From Proteobacteria bacterium UBA6156 (GTDB lineage Bacteria; Pseudomonadota; Alphaproteobacteria; UBA2136; UBA6156): a DNA stretch of 64,000 nt. Within the stretch, counting starts at the first letter, position 1. Every line of letters starts with the position of its first letter. The translations under genes were made by a program, and so were the position numbers. The DNA lies in assembly GCA_002422365.1 (NCBI GenBank), contig DIUO01000031.1, forward strand, positions 1 through 64,000, in the 5' to 3' direction. Below are positions 1 through 7,940 of this stretch, piece by piece. The notes beneath the pieces were generated by a model. That model saw only the letters and a list, made by a program, of their open reading frames with translations. It had not been told where the DNA came from and did no database searches.

Positions 1-2
1 AT

Positions 3-329
3 GAGGCGCTGTGGAGCTACCGTGACACATCCTTTTTGCCCCACGGCAAGCCCGAAGATGGGCCGCCCGAAGAGCAGCCGATTTTGATTGTAAATGCGGA
101 AGAGCCGGTTGAGGCCTATGCTGCCGGGCGCGTGCCGGTGGTGGTTGCCGGGGCCGAAACGGTGCTGGAGGCTTTGCTGGCGGCGGCGCCGGGCCGGGTG
201 CTGTATATGTTCAGTGCCGCAAGTGCCGATGTGGAGCGGGGGCGGGGGTTATTTAAGCAGCTGAAGGCGGCGGGGCATGAGCTGAGTTATTTTCAGCAGA
301 CGGAGAAGGGGTGGGAGAAGAAGGCTTAG
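3..329 (+). CDS. holC: DNA polymerase III chi subunit, C-terminal part
   Basis: The frame is open from the left edge (reading from base 3) to TAG at 327-329, so the N-terminus lies outside the window. The visible protein contains LWSYRDTSFLPHGKPEDG and QPILI, the pattern that HolC proteins carry before their Rossmann-like C-terminal half. Chi belongs to the clamp-loader complex and in well-studied bacteria contacts single-strand-binding protein. A TTG at 36-38 could be mistaken for a start, but the conserved LWSYRD stretch upstream of it shows the real start is further left. A terminator follows at 350-380. Confidence 0.85.
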   Translation, partial: EALWSYRDTSFLPHGKPEDGPPEEQPILIVNAEEPVEAYAAGRVPVVVAGAETVLEALLAAAPGRVLYMFSAASADVERGRGLFKQLKAAGHELSYFQQTEKGWEKKA

Positions 330-349
330 GAGGTGTTGTTCATTGTGGC

Positions 350-380
350 GGGGGTTCAACGAGCTGGGCCCCCTTTTTTT
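350..380 (+). terminator. Terminator after holC
   Basis: GGGGG (350-354) pairs with CCCCC (369-373) and is followed by seven T (374-380). It lies 20 nt after the holC stop. Confidence 0.6.
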
Positions 381-386
381 AGCGCA

Positions 387-420
387 ATTTGATGATGAGG
401 GTGTTGGGTTTGGCGGCGGG
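387..420 (+). repeat. Direct repeat, left copy (duplicated gene 3' end)
   Basis: These 34 bases are identical to 1656-1689, which encode the C-terminus of the secreted protein on the minus strand. Weaker similarity continues to about 430. Read on the minus strand the left copy gives NTLIIK then LR and a stop, so it is a displaced gene end. The two copies bracket zigA. Confidence 0.85.
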
Positions 421-465
421 TGGTTTTTCTTGAGTTATTGAGTTGATGGCTTGCAGTAGGGGGGC

Positions 466-494
466 TTGACAGGTGTGTTAATGATTAACATATG
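466..494 (+). promoter_or_regulatory. zigA promoter with Zur-like operator
   Basis: TTGACA at 466-471 is a full -35 match; a 17-bp spacer leads to CATATG at 489-494 as a weak -10. The perfect palindrome TGTTAATGATTAACA (476-490) fills the spacer and touches the -10, where a repressor would block polymerase. A near copy (13 of 15 bases) overlaps the promoter at 35611-35639 upstream of the zur locus. That Zur binds here is inference. Confidence 0.6.
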
Positions 495-1661
495 CAAAAC
501 ACTTTATTGAACCTTGTGAAAGATAGCCGCTTGCCGGTGACAGTTTTAAGCGGATTTTTAGGCGCTGGTAAAACCACCGTGCTGAACCATGTGCTGACAA
601 ACAGGGCCGGATTGAAAGTAGCCGTGATTGTGAACGATATGAGCGAAGTGAATGTGGACGCGGCGCTGGTGCGGGGGGGCGGCGCGAATTTGTCTCGGAC
701 CCAGGAAAAGATGGTTGAATTGAGCAATGGCTGCATTTGCTGCACCCTGCGAGACGATTTGTTGATGGAAGTGACCCGGCTTGCCCAGGAAAAGCGCTTT
801 GATTATTTGTTGATTGAAGGCACCGGGATTGCCGAGCCCTTGCCGATTGCGAGTACGTTTGAATTTAGGGACGATAAAGGGGCAAGCCTGGCCGATGTGG
901 CGAGGTTGGATACCATGGTGACTGTGGTGGACTGCCTGAACCTGCTGAACCAGTTGGGAGGCCACGACACTTTGCATGACCACGGGCAAGTGGCCGGGGA
1001 TGCCGACGACCGCACGCTGGCCGACTTGCTGACCGACCAGATAGAATTTGCCGATGTGCTGGTGCTGAACAAGGCCAGTGATGCTGGAGCAGAGCAGCTG
1101 GCGCTGGTGCGTAAAGTGGTGCGCGCGCTGAACCCTGATGCCCGCGTGCTGACCTGCGACAACGGCGAGGTGGAGTTGGCAGAAATAGTGAATACCGGGC
1201 TGTTTGATTTGGAAAAGGCCCAGGCGCATTCGCTTTGGTATAAGGAGCTTTATGAGCCGCACCTGCACAACCCGGAAACTTTGGAGTATGGGATTGGGAG
1301 TTTTGTGTATCGTTCCCGTAGGCCATTTGACCCCATAAAATTTAAACTGTTTTTAGATACAACATGGCCGGGGTTGGTGCGTGCCAAGGGGTTTTATTGG
1401 ACGGCCGATGCCCACGACTGGGTAGGCGAACTGAGCCTTGCAGGTGCCGTATGCCGTGCCAAGCCCCAGGCTGGGAAATGGTGGGCCGCCGTGCCGCAGG
1501 AACGCTGGCCGCATGAGCCGGAATGGCACGACATGATGAAGACTTATTGGCACCCGGAGGTGGCCGACCGCAGGCAGGAGCTGGTGTTCATTGGTGTAGA
1601 AATGCAGGAAGAGGCGATGAGGGCGGCCTTGAAGGCGTGTGAGGTTGAACCGGTTATTTGA
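492..1661 (+). CDS. zigA: COG0523 zinc-associated GTPase (ZigA type)
   Basis: A 389-residue CobW/COG0523 GTPase. Residues 21-29 are the Walker A GFLGAGKTT, residues 81-84 the family CICC metal motif, and NKAS (193-196) is the guanine-specificity motif. The C-terminal CobW half contains SRRPFDPIKF and KWWAAVP, as in ZigA/YeiR-type proteins. Members deliver zinc or respond to zinc shortage and are commonly Zur-repressed, which fits the operator immediately upstream. The ATG at 492 overlaps the putative -10, so the transcript would begin near 501 and translation may really start at GTG 516 (KDSRLPVTV); no clear ribosome site is seen for either. The stop lies inside the right copy of a 34-bp direct repeat, suggesting the gene was inserted as a unit. 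Confidence 0.85.
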   Translation: MQNTLLNLVKDSRLPVTVLSGFLGAGKTTVLNHVLTNRAGLKVAVIVNDMSEVNVDAALVRGGGANLSRTQEKMVELSNGCICCTLRDDLLMEVTRLAQEKRFDYLLIEGTGIAEPLPIASTFEFRDDKGASLADVARLDTMVTVVDCLNLLNQLGGHDTLHDHGQVAGDADDRTLADLLTDQIEFADVLVLNKASDAGAEQLALVRKVVRALNPDARVLTCDNGEVELAEIVNTGLFDLEKAQAHSLWYKELYEPHLHNPETLEYGIGSFVYRSRRPFDPIKFKLFLDTTWPGLVRAKGFYWTADAHDWVGELSLAGAVCRAKPQAGKWWAAVPQERWPHEPEWHDMMKTYWHPEVADRRQELVFIGVEMQEEAMRAALKACEVEPVI

Positions 1662-1974
1662 TGATGAGGGTGTTGGGTTTGGCGGCGGGGGTGGTTTCTT
1701 CCAGGATGATGGGGTTGCCGGATTCGCGGGTGAGGATATCTTTGAGAATTAGCAGGCGCTGGAGGGAGAGGGGGCGGTTGCTGGCGGGCAGTTGCACAGT
1801 GAAGCGGGTTTGGCCGCTTTTGGCGGTTTGCATGAGGGTGAGGAGGGGTTTGTTGTCCTCGGGTGCCACCCATTTGTTTTGGTTTTTATAGGTGAGGGTG
1901 GCGGCCAAAGCTGGGCTGGCCACGAATAGGGCCAGCGCATATCCTGTTATTGCTAGTTTGATGAAGCGTTCCAT
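1654..1974 (-). CDS. Secreted protein of unknown function
   Basis: A 106-residue protein with a signal peptide (MERFIKLAITGYALALFVAS, cleavage near PALAA) and a short periplasmic domain ending in PNTLIIK. I do not recognise the family. The start was set at 1974 because the longer upstream reading overlaps the PpiD-like gene and is arginine/proline-rich nonsense. The start overlaps that gene's end by 22 bp, so the two are probably co-transcribed with translational coupling. The last 34 bases are duplicated at 387-420 on the far side of zigA. Confidence 0.65.
   Translation of the reverse strand: MERFIKLAITGYALALFVASPALAATLTYKNQNKWVAPEDNKPLLTLMQTAKSGQTRFTVQLPASNRPLSLQRLLILKDILTRESGNPIILEETTPAAKPNTLIIK
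1656..1689 (+). repeat. Direct repeat, right copy
   Basis: Identical over 34 bases to 387-420. It includes the stop codon of zigA (1659-1661) on the plus strand and the C-terminus of the secreted protein on the minus strand. Confidence 0.85.
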
Positions 1975-3848
1975 TGGACTTCGCGGCCGAACATTTGCTT
2001 CAGCATGGGTTGGTTGAGCTCGATTTTGGCTTGCTGGGTGAGGCTGCCCATGAGCAGGGCTTCGACATCGCCTTGCAGGCGCTGCTGGTAGATTTTGGCT
2101 TGAGCGGGCAGGGTGGAGGGGTCGAGGGGGAGGCTTTCTCGGCTGATGAGGCGCACCAGATTGAGATTTTCGGCCTGCGGCAGCGCGCCGGCCAGTGTGG
2201 CGCCGATGGGCAGGGGGTAGATTTCCATGAGGTTGCGTTGCAGCCAGTCCGGGGCCTCGGTGGGGTTGGTGACGGTGAGGGTTTGGGTGCTGAGGCCCGC
2301 TACCCCCGCCTGTTGGGCGGCGGCTTGCAGGCTGGTGCCGGGGTTGCGCGCGGCGGTGAGGAGGGAATCGGCCATGCCGCGCAATGCCATGCGGGCCTGG
2401 GCGGCGCGCCACTGGGCCACCACCTGCGGCCGGACCTGGGCGAGGCTTTGGACGCTGGAGGGGTTGATGCGGGTGACCTGGACGTAAGCTGCGCCGCCAT
2501 CGGCCATGGTGAGCGGCAGGCTGACTTCGTTTTCGTTCTGGTTGAAGGCGGTGGCGAGTTCTTGCGGTTCTACGGCTTCGTCGGTTTTGCGCACGGTGGA
2601 GTAGGTGACGGGTTTGATGCCGATGGAGGTTGCTATCGTGGTGAGGGGCTCGCCTGCGGCGACTTTTTCATCTACCACGCCGCTGAGGCGTAGCAGGGCT
2701 TCGTCGGCTTGTTCGGCTTGGAGGTCTTTCGCGATGGCGCTGCGGATGTCGTCGTACGCCAGGGTTTGGGCGGGGCTGATGGCATCTACCCAGATAAGGT
2801 GCCAGCCGTAGGGCGTTTGCACCGGCGCGCTGAGGGTGCCGACGGCAAGGCCGAAGGCGGCTTTGCGGAAGGCGGGGACGACGTCATCCGCCTTGATGGT
2901 GCCGAGGCTGCCGCCTTTGGTGCCCTGGTTGCCGGGGTCTTGGCTGAGGGTGTTGGCGGCTTCCATAAAAGATTGTTGCGAGGTGATGGTGGGGGCGGCG
3001 GCTTCGGCTTCTTCTCGGCTGGTGAAGAGGATGTGGCGGACGCTGCGGGTTTCTGGCACTTTATAGTGTTGTTTGTTGGCTTCGTAGGCGGCGCGGATGT
3101 CGGCTTCCGGAACTGTGATGGAAGCGATGAGATCGTCGCGGCTGATGCGCAGCACCGTGAAGGAGCGGGTTTCTGGCGTGCTGTATTGCTGCTGGTTTTG
3201 TTGGTGGAAGGCGGTGAGTTGGGCCTCGGTAGGGGTGGGGATGTTGCTGGCGAGGGCGGGGGTGAGGGTGGCAACTTCCAGCGTGAGGCGGACGTTTTCG
3301 GCACCGAGAATACCTGCCACCAGGCTGGGGCTGGGGGTGGTGAGTTTGCTGAGTTGGGCCAGGTTGCGGACGATGAGGTCTTGGGCGAGGTCGGACTCGA
3401 ACTGTGCAGGCGTGCGGCCGATTTGGGCGAGGATTTGGCGGTAGCGGGCGACGTCGAATTGGCCGGACTCGTTTTTAAAGGCGCTGATGTTGGCGATTTC
3501 GCTTTGCAATTGTTGGGTGGCGGGCTGGAAGCCGAGGGACTCGGCGGCTTGGCGGAGCACGGTGCGGGCGGCGACCTCGGCTACGACTTGTTCGGCGAGT
3601 TGGATTTGCTCCAGTTGCTCGGGGCTGGGGCGCTGGCCGAGGATTTGGGTGAGGTTTTGCAGGCGCTGGTTGTAGGTTTGCTCTAATTGCCGGGGGGAGA
3701 TGTCTTCTCCGTTAATGCGCATGGCTTGGGCGCCGGTGGAGGGGGAGATGTAATCGCCGATGCCCCAGGCCGCAAAACTGGCCACCAGCAACAAAAGAAG
3801 GGCTTTGCTGGCCGGGCTGGCGCCGAAGGTGCGGAAGTTTTTGAGCAT
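1953..3848 (-). CDS. ppiD: PpiD-like periplasmic chaperone / peptidyl-prolyl isomerase
   Basis: 631 residues, close to the length of E. coli PpiD. A short cytoplasmic start is followed by one membrane anchor (about residues 17-34, LLLLLVASFAAWGIGDYI), a SurA/PpiD N-terminal chaperone region (INGEDISPRQLEQTYNQRL), a parvulin domain around 265-370 (VRHILFTSREEAE, GGSLGTI, TPYGWHLIWVD) and a helical C-terminal part. The family assists folding of proteins leaving the Sec translocon, which fits secG divergently placed next to it. A possible promoter on the minus strand is TTGCCC, 18 bp, TAGCCT (-10 at 3871-3866), giving a leader of about 11 nt. Confidence 0.88.
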   Translation of the reverse strand: MLKNFRTFGASPASKALLLLLVASFAAWGIGDYISPSTGAQAMRINGEDISPRQLEQTYNQRLQNLTQILGQRPSPEQLEQIQLAEQVVAEVAARTVLRQAAESLGFQPATQQLQSEIANISAFKNESGQFDVARYRQILAQIGRTPAQFESDLAQDLIVRNLAQLSKLTTPSPSLVAGILGAENVRLTLEVATLTPALASNIPTPTEAQLTAFHQQNQQQYSTPETRSFTVLRISRDDLIASITVPEADIRAAYEANKQHYKVPETRSVRHILFTSREEAEAAAPTITSQQSFMEAANTLSQDPGNQGTKGGSLGTIKADDVVPAFRKAAFGLAVGTLSAPVQTPYGWHLIWVDAISPAQTLAYDDIRSAIAKDLQAEQADEALLRLSGVVDEKVAAGEPLTTIATSIGIKPVTYSTVRKTDEAVEPQELATAFNQNENEVSLPLTMADGGAAYVQVTRINPSSVQSLAQVRPQVVAQWRAAQARMALRGMADSLLTAARNPGTSLQAAAQQAGVAGLSTQTLTVTNPTEAPDWLQRNLMEIYPLPIGATLAGALPQAENLNLVRLISRESLPLDPSTLPAQAKIYQQRLQGDVEALLMGSLTQQAKIELNQPMLKQMFGREVQWNASSN

Positions 3849-3975
3849 GGAGAGGGCTTTCGGTTAGGCTACACACTATACATAATTGCGGGCAACCTGC
3901 CACCAAGCCGCCCCTGCGGCAAGGCCCAGCGCCCAAAGGTGCGGCAGTTGCGTGGGGCAGGCGTGCGGCAGCGCC

Positions 3976-4004
3976 TTGACTGTTGGCGCGCAGGTGCGTA
4001 CAAC
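3976..4004 (+). promoter_or_regulatory. secG promoter, predicted leaderless
   Basis: TTGACT (3976-3981), 17 bp, TACAAC (3999-4004), then 7 nt to the ATG at 4012. Transcription should start at or next to the start codon. Confidence 0.6.
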
Positions 4005-4011
4005 CGCTGGC

Positions 4012-4419
4012 ATGGTTAGTATCTTGCTTACATTGAATGCGCTGATTTGTGTGGCGCTGGTTTTGATTATTCTGCTGCAACGCAGTGACCCGGCCAGTGG
4101 CGGGATGTTTGGCGGCACCGGCGGCGGCGGCGGCGCGGTTGTGCGCAACCCGTTGGCCAAGCCGACGGCGATATTGGCGGCGTTGTTTTTGTTGTTCAGC
4201 GTGATTACCGCCGTGCTGAACAAAGGTGGCAGCCACAGCGAAACCGTGATGGACGCGGCCCCAGCGGACAGCCAGCCGCTGTTGCCCGGCGCAAACCTGG
4301 AGCCTGTGGCGCCTGCCGCCATGCCGGTAGGGGAAGCCCCGGCGGTTGCCCCGGCTGAAGCCCCCGTAACCGCCCCCGTTGGCACCCCCACCAGCACCCC
4401 CACCAGCGCCACCGAATAG
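4012..4419 (+). CDS. secG: Preprotein translocase subunit SecG
   Basis: 135 residues with two membrane helices (about 3-22 and 52-70) around the family core LLQRSDPASGGMFGG and NPLAKPTAILAALF. SecG is the accessory subunit of the SecYEG channel in the inner membrane. The start at 4012 was preferred over an upstream in-frame start because it begins the first helix and sits 7 nt after a consensus -10. Residues 75-135 form an Ala/Pro-rich tail common in alphaproteobacterial SecG. pyrG follows after 10 nt, a frequent secG-pyrG arrangement. Confidence 0.88.
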   Translation: MVSILLTLNALICVALVLIILLQRSDPASGGMFGGTGGGGGAVVRNPLAKPTAILAALFLLFSVITAVLNKGGSHSETVMDAAPADSQPLLPGANLEPVAPAAMPVGEAPAVAPAEAPVTAPVGTPTSTPTSATE

Positions 4420-4429
4420 GACACCCCCC

Positions 4430-6148
4430 ATGCCGAAGACCGCCCACCCCAGCCAAGCAAAACTTAAACTGGGCGGCGGCACCCGCTTTATTTTTGTGAC
4501 GGGTGGGGTGATGAGTTCTCTCGGTAAGGGCCTGACCGCCAGTGCGTTGGCGGCGCTTTTGCAGGCGCGCGGGTTTTCGGTGATTCAGCAAAAGCTTGAC
4601 CCTTATTTGAATGTGGACCCGGGCACGATGTCGCCGTTCCAGCATGGTGAGGTGTATGTGACCGATGACGGCGCTGAGACTGATTTGGATTTGGGCCACT
4701 ATGAGCGGTTTACGGGGGTGGCGACGGGGAAGTATTCCAACATTACCGCTGGGCAGGTGTATTGGAATATTCTGCATAAGGAGCGCAAGGGTGATTACTT
4801 AGGCAAAACCGTGCAGGTGGTGCCGCATGTGACCAATGAGATTAAAGCCTTTGTGAAACAAATGGAAGGTGTGGCCGACTTTGCGCTGATTGAGATTGGC
4901 GGCACGGTGGGCGACATTGAAAGCATGGCGTTTATTGAAGCCATACGCCAGCTGGGGCGCGAACTGCGCGCCAACCATGGTACCCCCAACCGGGCATGCT
5001 TTATGCACCTGACGTTTGCGCCGTTTTTGAAGGCGGTGGGCGAAATTAAGACCAAACCGACCCAAAATGCGGTGCGCGATTTATTGCAGAATGGGATTGT
5101 GGCGGATGTGGTGGTGGTGAGGTCGGAAGTTGAGCTTGACCAGCCGGATTTGGACAAGATTGCGCTGTTTGCCGGGTTGCCGCCCACCCACGTGGTGAAC
5201 TGCCCGGACAGTGACACCATTTACCGTGTGCCGGTAACGCTGCATGAGCATGGGCTGGACAGCGCCGTGCTGGACCATTTTGGAATTGAAAGCGATGCCC
5301 CGGATTTGAGCCGCTGGCACCACGTGAGCCACGTTGCCACCAACCCGCCGCGCCGCGTGAGCATTGCGGTGGTGGGGAAATATGTGCAGCTGGGTGATGC
5401 CTATAAGAGCCTGAATGAAGCCCTGCTGCATGGTGGCTTTGCCCACGATGCACTGGTGGAGATTGACTTTGTGGACAGTGAAGCGCTGGAGAAGATGACC
5501 GAAGCCGAAGTGGCGGCGCGGTTGAAAGATGCACAAGGAATTTTGATACCCGGCGGTTTTGGTGCGCGGGGGACGGAAGGGAAAATACGCGCGATTAAGT
5601 ATGCGCGGGAGAACAAAAAGCCGTTTTTTGGCATTTGCCTGGGCCTGCAAATGGCTATTGCCGAATTTGCCCGCCACATGGCAGGCATAGAAGGTGCCGA
5701 CAGCACGGAGTTTACGGATGACAAGGGTGTGCCGGAGAACCCGATTATATGCCAAATGACCGAATGGCAGACGCCGGACGGCCAAACCCTGGCGCGCACG
5801 CCGATGGGCAACCTGGGTGGCACGATGCGGCTGGGTGCCTACCCCGCCAACCTGCAAAAGGGCACGCTGGCCGCAAAGATTTATGGTGCTCAGGCGATTA
5901 CGGAACGGCACCGGCACCGTTATGAATTCAACCCCCGTTACCGCGCCACGCTGGAAGCGGCCGGGCTGGTGTTTAGTGGCCTGAGCCCGCAGGAAAGCCA
6001 GCTTGCGGAAGTGATTGAATTGCCTGAGAAGACTCACCCATTTTTTATTGCGGTGCAGTATCACCCGGAGTTTAAGTCTCGGCCCTTGGCACCGCACCCG
6101 ATTTTTGCGGCTTTTGTGGGGGCGGCACTGAAAGAGGGGATGAGGTAA
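4430..6148 (+). CDS. pyrG: CTP synthase
   Basis: 572 residues. The N-terminal amidoligase domain has FIFVTGGVMSSLGKGLTAS (nucleotide loop) and DPGTMSPFQHGEVYVTDDG. The C-terminal glutamine amidotransferase domain has FFGICLGLQMA (nucleophilic Cys) and VQYHPE (catalytic His). It makes CTP from UTP, ATP and glutamine, the last step of de novo pyrimidine nucleotide synthesis. The protein is about 25 residues longer than E. coli PyrG, mostly from a 17-residue N-terminal extension (MPKTAHPSQAKLKLGGG). The start at 4430 lies 10 nt after secG with only a weak AGGA upstream, so coupling to secG is likely. Confidence 0.97.
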   Translation: MPKTAHPSQAKLKLGGGTRFIFVTGGVMSSLGKGLTASALAALLQARGFSVIQQKLDPYLNVDPGTMSPFQHGEVYVTDDGAETDLDLGHYERFTGVATGKYSNITAGQVYWNILHKERKGDYLGKTVQVVPHVTNEIKAFVKQMEGVADFALIEIGGTVGDIESMAFIEAIRQLGRELRANHGTPNRACFMHLTFAPFLKAVGEIKTKPTQNAVRDLLQNGIVADVVVVRSEVELDQPDLDKIALFAGLPPTHVVNCPDSDTIYRVPVTLHEHGLDSAVLDHFGIESDAPDLSRWHHVSHVATNPPRRVSIAVVGKYVQLGDAYKSLNEALLHGGFAHDALVEIDFVDSEALEKMTEAEVAARLKDAQGILIPGGFGARGTEGKIRAIKYARENKKPFFGICLGLQMAIAEFARHMAGIEGADSTEFTDDKGVPENPIICQMTEWQTPDGQTLARTPMGNLGGTMRLGAYPANLQKGTLAAKIYGAQAITERHRHRYEFNPRYRATLEAAGLVFSGLSPQESQLAEVIELPEKTHPFFIAVQYHPEFKSRPLAPHPIFAAFVGAALKEGMR

Positions 6149-6164
6149 GAGGTACGTGGTTATG

Positions 6165-6185
6165 AGGGACTGAGGCCCCTTTTTT
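6165..6185 (+). terminator. Possible terminator after pyrG
   Basis: AGGG (6165-6168) pairs with CCCT (6177-6180) and a run of six T follows. The stem is short. Confidence 0.4.
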
Positions 6186-6249
6186 GTTGCGGGACTTACT
6201 TTTGATGAGTATACGTTGATGTGTGAACACTCAGAAAAGGGGAACCAAC

Positions 6250-6888
6250 ATGAGTGAACTTCAACTGTTTAAATTCGAAAAGGCGTTTGTTGCAACGCCT
6301 CCGCAACTGGCGGCGTTTTCGCGGTGTGTGCATGCGCAGGTGAATGCGCCTGTGTCGGCGCAGGGGCGAGTGCTGATACCCAGCAAACGCCGCAGTGGGG
6401 TGATTTTCAAGGGCGGAAAGGTCTCTCTGCCCTTGCACACCAATTTCTTTCTGCCGGAGGGGATCGAGAGCATCCGCTTTAGCACGGATAACCTGAGGGA
6501 GGTCGTGACGTTTCAGCAGCGCGAGGAGGATGGCCGCTTTCGGGTGGTTTATCGGGGCCTCGGTGCGATGGACCCGGCGTTCTCGAACTACTATGCCAAC
6601 CTTTCGCGCGTGTGCGTGCAGTTCAACCCCTTCGGGTACTTGTACCTGAAGTTGTGGGACTGGTCGCAGCACTATGCCGAGAAGCCTGAAGAGCGCCGCG
6701 AGACGTTTCGTTCCATGCTGGCTGTGGTGCGGGATGCCGAGACGTTCGGCGAAGCGCGGCAGAAGTTGCCGGAGAGCTTTGCGCCGATGGTTGCGGAAGC
6801 ACCCTGGGACGAACTGTGGATGGCGTGGCGCGGGCTGAAGGGCATCCTGATGGGAGAGCCGGTGCCGCAGAAATTCTACGCGGCCTGA
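6250..6888 (+). CDS. Hypothetical protein, 212 residues
   Basis: Starts MSELQLFKFEKAFVATPPQL; the ATG at 6250 follows a purine-rich AAAAGGGGAACC ribosome site, preferred to an upstream in-frame start. No signal peptide, membrane segment or known motif is visible; the protein is rich in aromatic residues in the middle (SNYYANLSR, FGYLYLKLWDWSQHY). A plausible promoter is TTGCGG, 17 bp, TATACG (-10 at 6210-6215). It stands alone between two terminators. I do not recognise the family. Confidence 0.7.
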   Translation: MSELQLFKFEKAFVATPPQLAAFSRCVHAQVNAPVSAQGRVLIPSKRRSGVIFKGGKVSLPLHTNFFLPEGIESIRFSTDNLREVVTFQQREEDGRFRVVYRGLGAMDPAFSNYYANLSRVCVQFNPFGYLYLKLWDWSQHYAEKPEERRETFRSMLAVVRDAETFGEARQKLPESFAPMVAEAPWDELWMAWRGLKGILMGEPVPQKFYAA

Positions 6889-6907
6889 TGAGCCCCGAAT
6901 GACGAAG

Positions 6908-6949
6908 GAAGGGCGCTGCAACTTAGGTTGTGGCGCCCTTCGGTTTTTT
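6908..6949 (+). terminator. Strong terminator after the 212-residue gene
   Basis: GAAGGGCGC (6908-6916) pairs perfectly with GCGCCCTTC (6933-6941), the stem extends inward to a TTAG loop, and six T follow (6944-6949). It overlaps the 3' end of the convergent DUF1232 gene. Confidence 0.85.
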
Positions 6950-7292
6950 AAGATTTGGGCGTGACGTCCTTCAGTGGGCCTTTGGGGTGGCGGGAGTGGC
7001 CGCCGGGCGGGGTGCCGCCGCTGGCGAGCCAGACGTGGGGTGGGATGAGGCCGCGCACCAGGCTGAGGCCGAGGGGAATGATGACCAGATCGTCCAGCCA
7101 GCCGAGGAGGGGGATGAAGTCCGGGATGATATCTATCGGGCTGAGCACGTAAGCGATGACGCCCAAGGCGGCGAGGCGTGCCGACAAGGGGGTTTGGCGG
7201 TGCCAGAGGGCGCGCCAGAGGACGCCGCCTTCGGCCCGCAGCCAGGCCCATCCGGTGAGGAATTTACGTATTTTGAGAAATTTGAAGAGCAT
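6948..7292 (-). CDS. DUF1232 (YkvA-like) membrane protein
   Basis: 114 residues. The core VIAYVLSPIDIIPDFIPLLG followed by WLDDLVIIPLGL is the DUF1232/YkvA signature; these are small inner-membrane proteins of unknown role. The start at 7292 is supported by a leaderless-type promoter on the minus strand: TTGGAA (7327-7322), 17 bp, TATTAT (7304-7299), then six C and the ATG. A Gly/Pro/His-rich tail of about 25 residues follows the domain. Confidence 0.8.
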   Translation of the reverse strand: MLFKFLKIRKFLTGWAWLRAEGGVLWRALWHRQTPLSARLAALGVIAYVLSPIDIIPDFIPLLGWLDDLVIIPLGLSLVRGLIPPHVWLASGGTPPGGHSRHPKGPLKDVTPKS

Positions 7293-7298
7293 GGGGGG

Positions 7299-7327
7299 AT
7301 AATAGCTTGGTGGGCGCGGGGTTCCAA
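7299..7327 (-). promoter_or_regulatory. DUF1232 gene promoter, predicted leaderless
   Basis: TTGGAA, 17 bp, TATTAT, 6 nt, ATG at 7292. Confidence 0.6.
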
Positions 7328-7390
7328 GGGGGATAAAGCGAATAGCATTGCTAACTAAGATAGATTTTTTAGAAAGCATTAAGTTTTTAG

Positions 7391-7516
7391 GAAAGCCTTC
7401 GGCGGGCCTCCCGTTCCGGCCTCCGCAGGAAGGGTGGGGGGTGGATCCCGGATAGGTAGCGGGGCCCGGCAAAAAATGGGATTTTTTGCCACCCGCTTAC
7501 CTTCCGGGATGACACT
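7391..7516. repeat. REP-like palindromic element, copy 1
   Basis: The hairpin core is 7444-7510: CCCGGAtaGGTagcGGGGCCCGGC pairs with GCCacCCGcttACCtTCCGGG around the loop AAAAAATGGGATTTTTT. A left arm (7391-7441) with GGCGGGCCTCCCG is shared with copies 5 and 6. It fills the gap between the divergent DUF1232 promoter and a small minus-strand gene. Bases 7517-7620 show nothing I can name. Confidence 0.85.
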
Positions 7517-7620
7517 AACCCCACGGCTTGGTGGCTTTTCAATTATCTTGAAGGAGCAAGGCCTGACTTTTTATCTTCACCATACTGTGACTGTATTTAT
7601 TTAATGAGCCTCAAAAGCGA

Positions 7621-7653
7621 CGTGGCCCGCCCACAGGGAAGGGGCGGGCCACG
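7621..7653 (-). terminator. Terminator-like hairpin
   Basis: CGTGGCCCGCCC (7621-7632) pairs perfectly with GGGCGGGCCACG (7642-7653). On the minus strand it begins 10 nt after the stop of the 66-residue ORF and is followed shortly by TTTT, so it most likely ends that gene. Confidence 0.55.
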
Positions 7654-7662
7654 GTGCTCACC

Positions 7663-7863
7663 TTACTTTGCGGCGGAAAAGTAAGGGAGCAAGGCGATGG
7701 GGCGAGGTGCCCCGAGGGGGTTCAAGTCCCAGCTTGTCATCGCCCGATTGACGACCCACAAGACGTAGTAGCGCGTTTTGAGGATGGTGACCTCTGCTGG
7801 GCCGTAAGTGCGCAGGCCGGGGGGCCGGGCGCGTTCGCGAGGGAATCGGAGGACTTTGCACAT
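7663..7863 (-). CDS. Small hypothetical protein, 66 residues
   Basis: Starts MCKVLRFPRERARPPG and contains TYGPAEVTILKTRYYVLWVV. The composition looks protein-like rather than a shadow, a GGAT ribosome site lies about 8 nt upstream, and a strong hairpin follows the stop directly. An overlapping frame from 7867 (arginine/proline-rich) is the less credible reading. Function unknown; no neighbour suggests one. Confidence 0.45.
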   Translation of the reverse strand: MCKVLRFPRERARPPGLRTYGPAEVTILKTRYYVLWVVNRAMTSWDLNPLGAPRPIALLPYFSAAK

Positions 7864-7940
7864 GCATTCATCCGTTGAAATTCATTATGTGTGTACATAG
7901 TGCCAGTATTGTGGCGGGAGGCAAGCGAAAAGTGGTGGAG

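Noticed and set aside
7391..7516. CRISPR-like array
   Set aside because: The repeats are scattered single palindromes with no regular spacers and no cas genes nearby.
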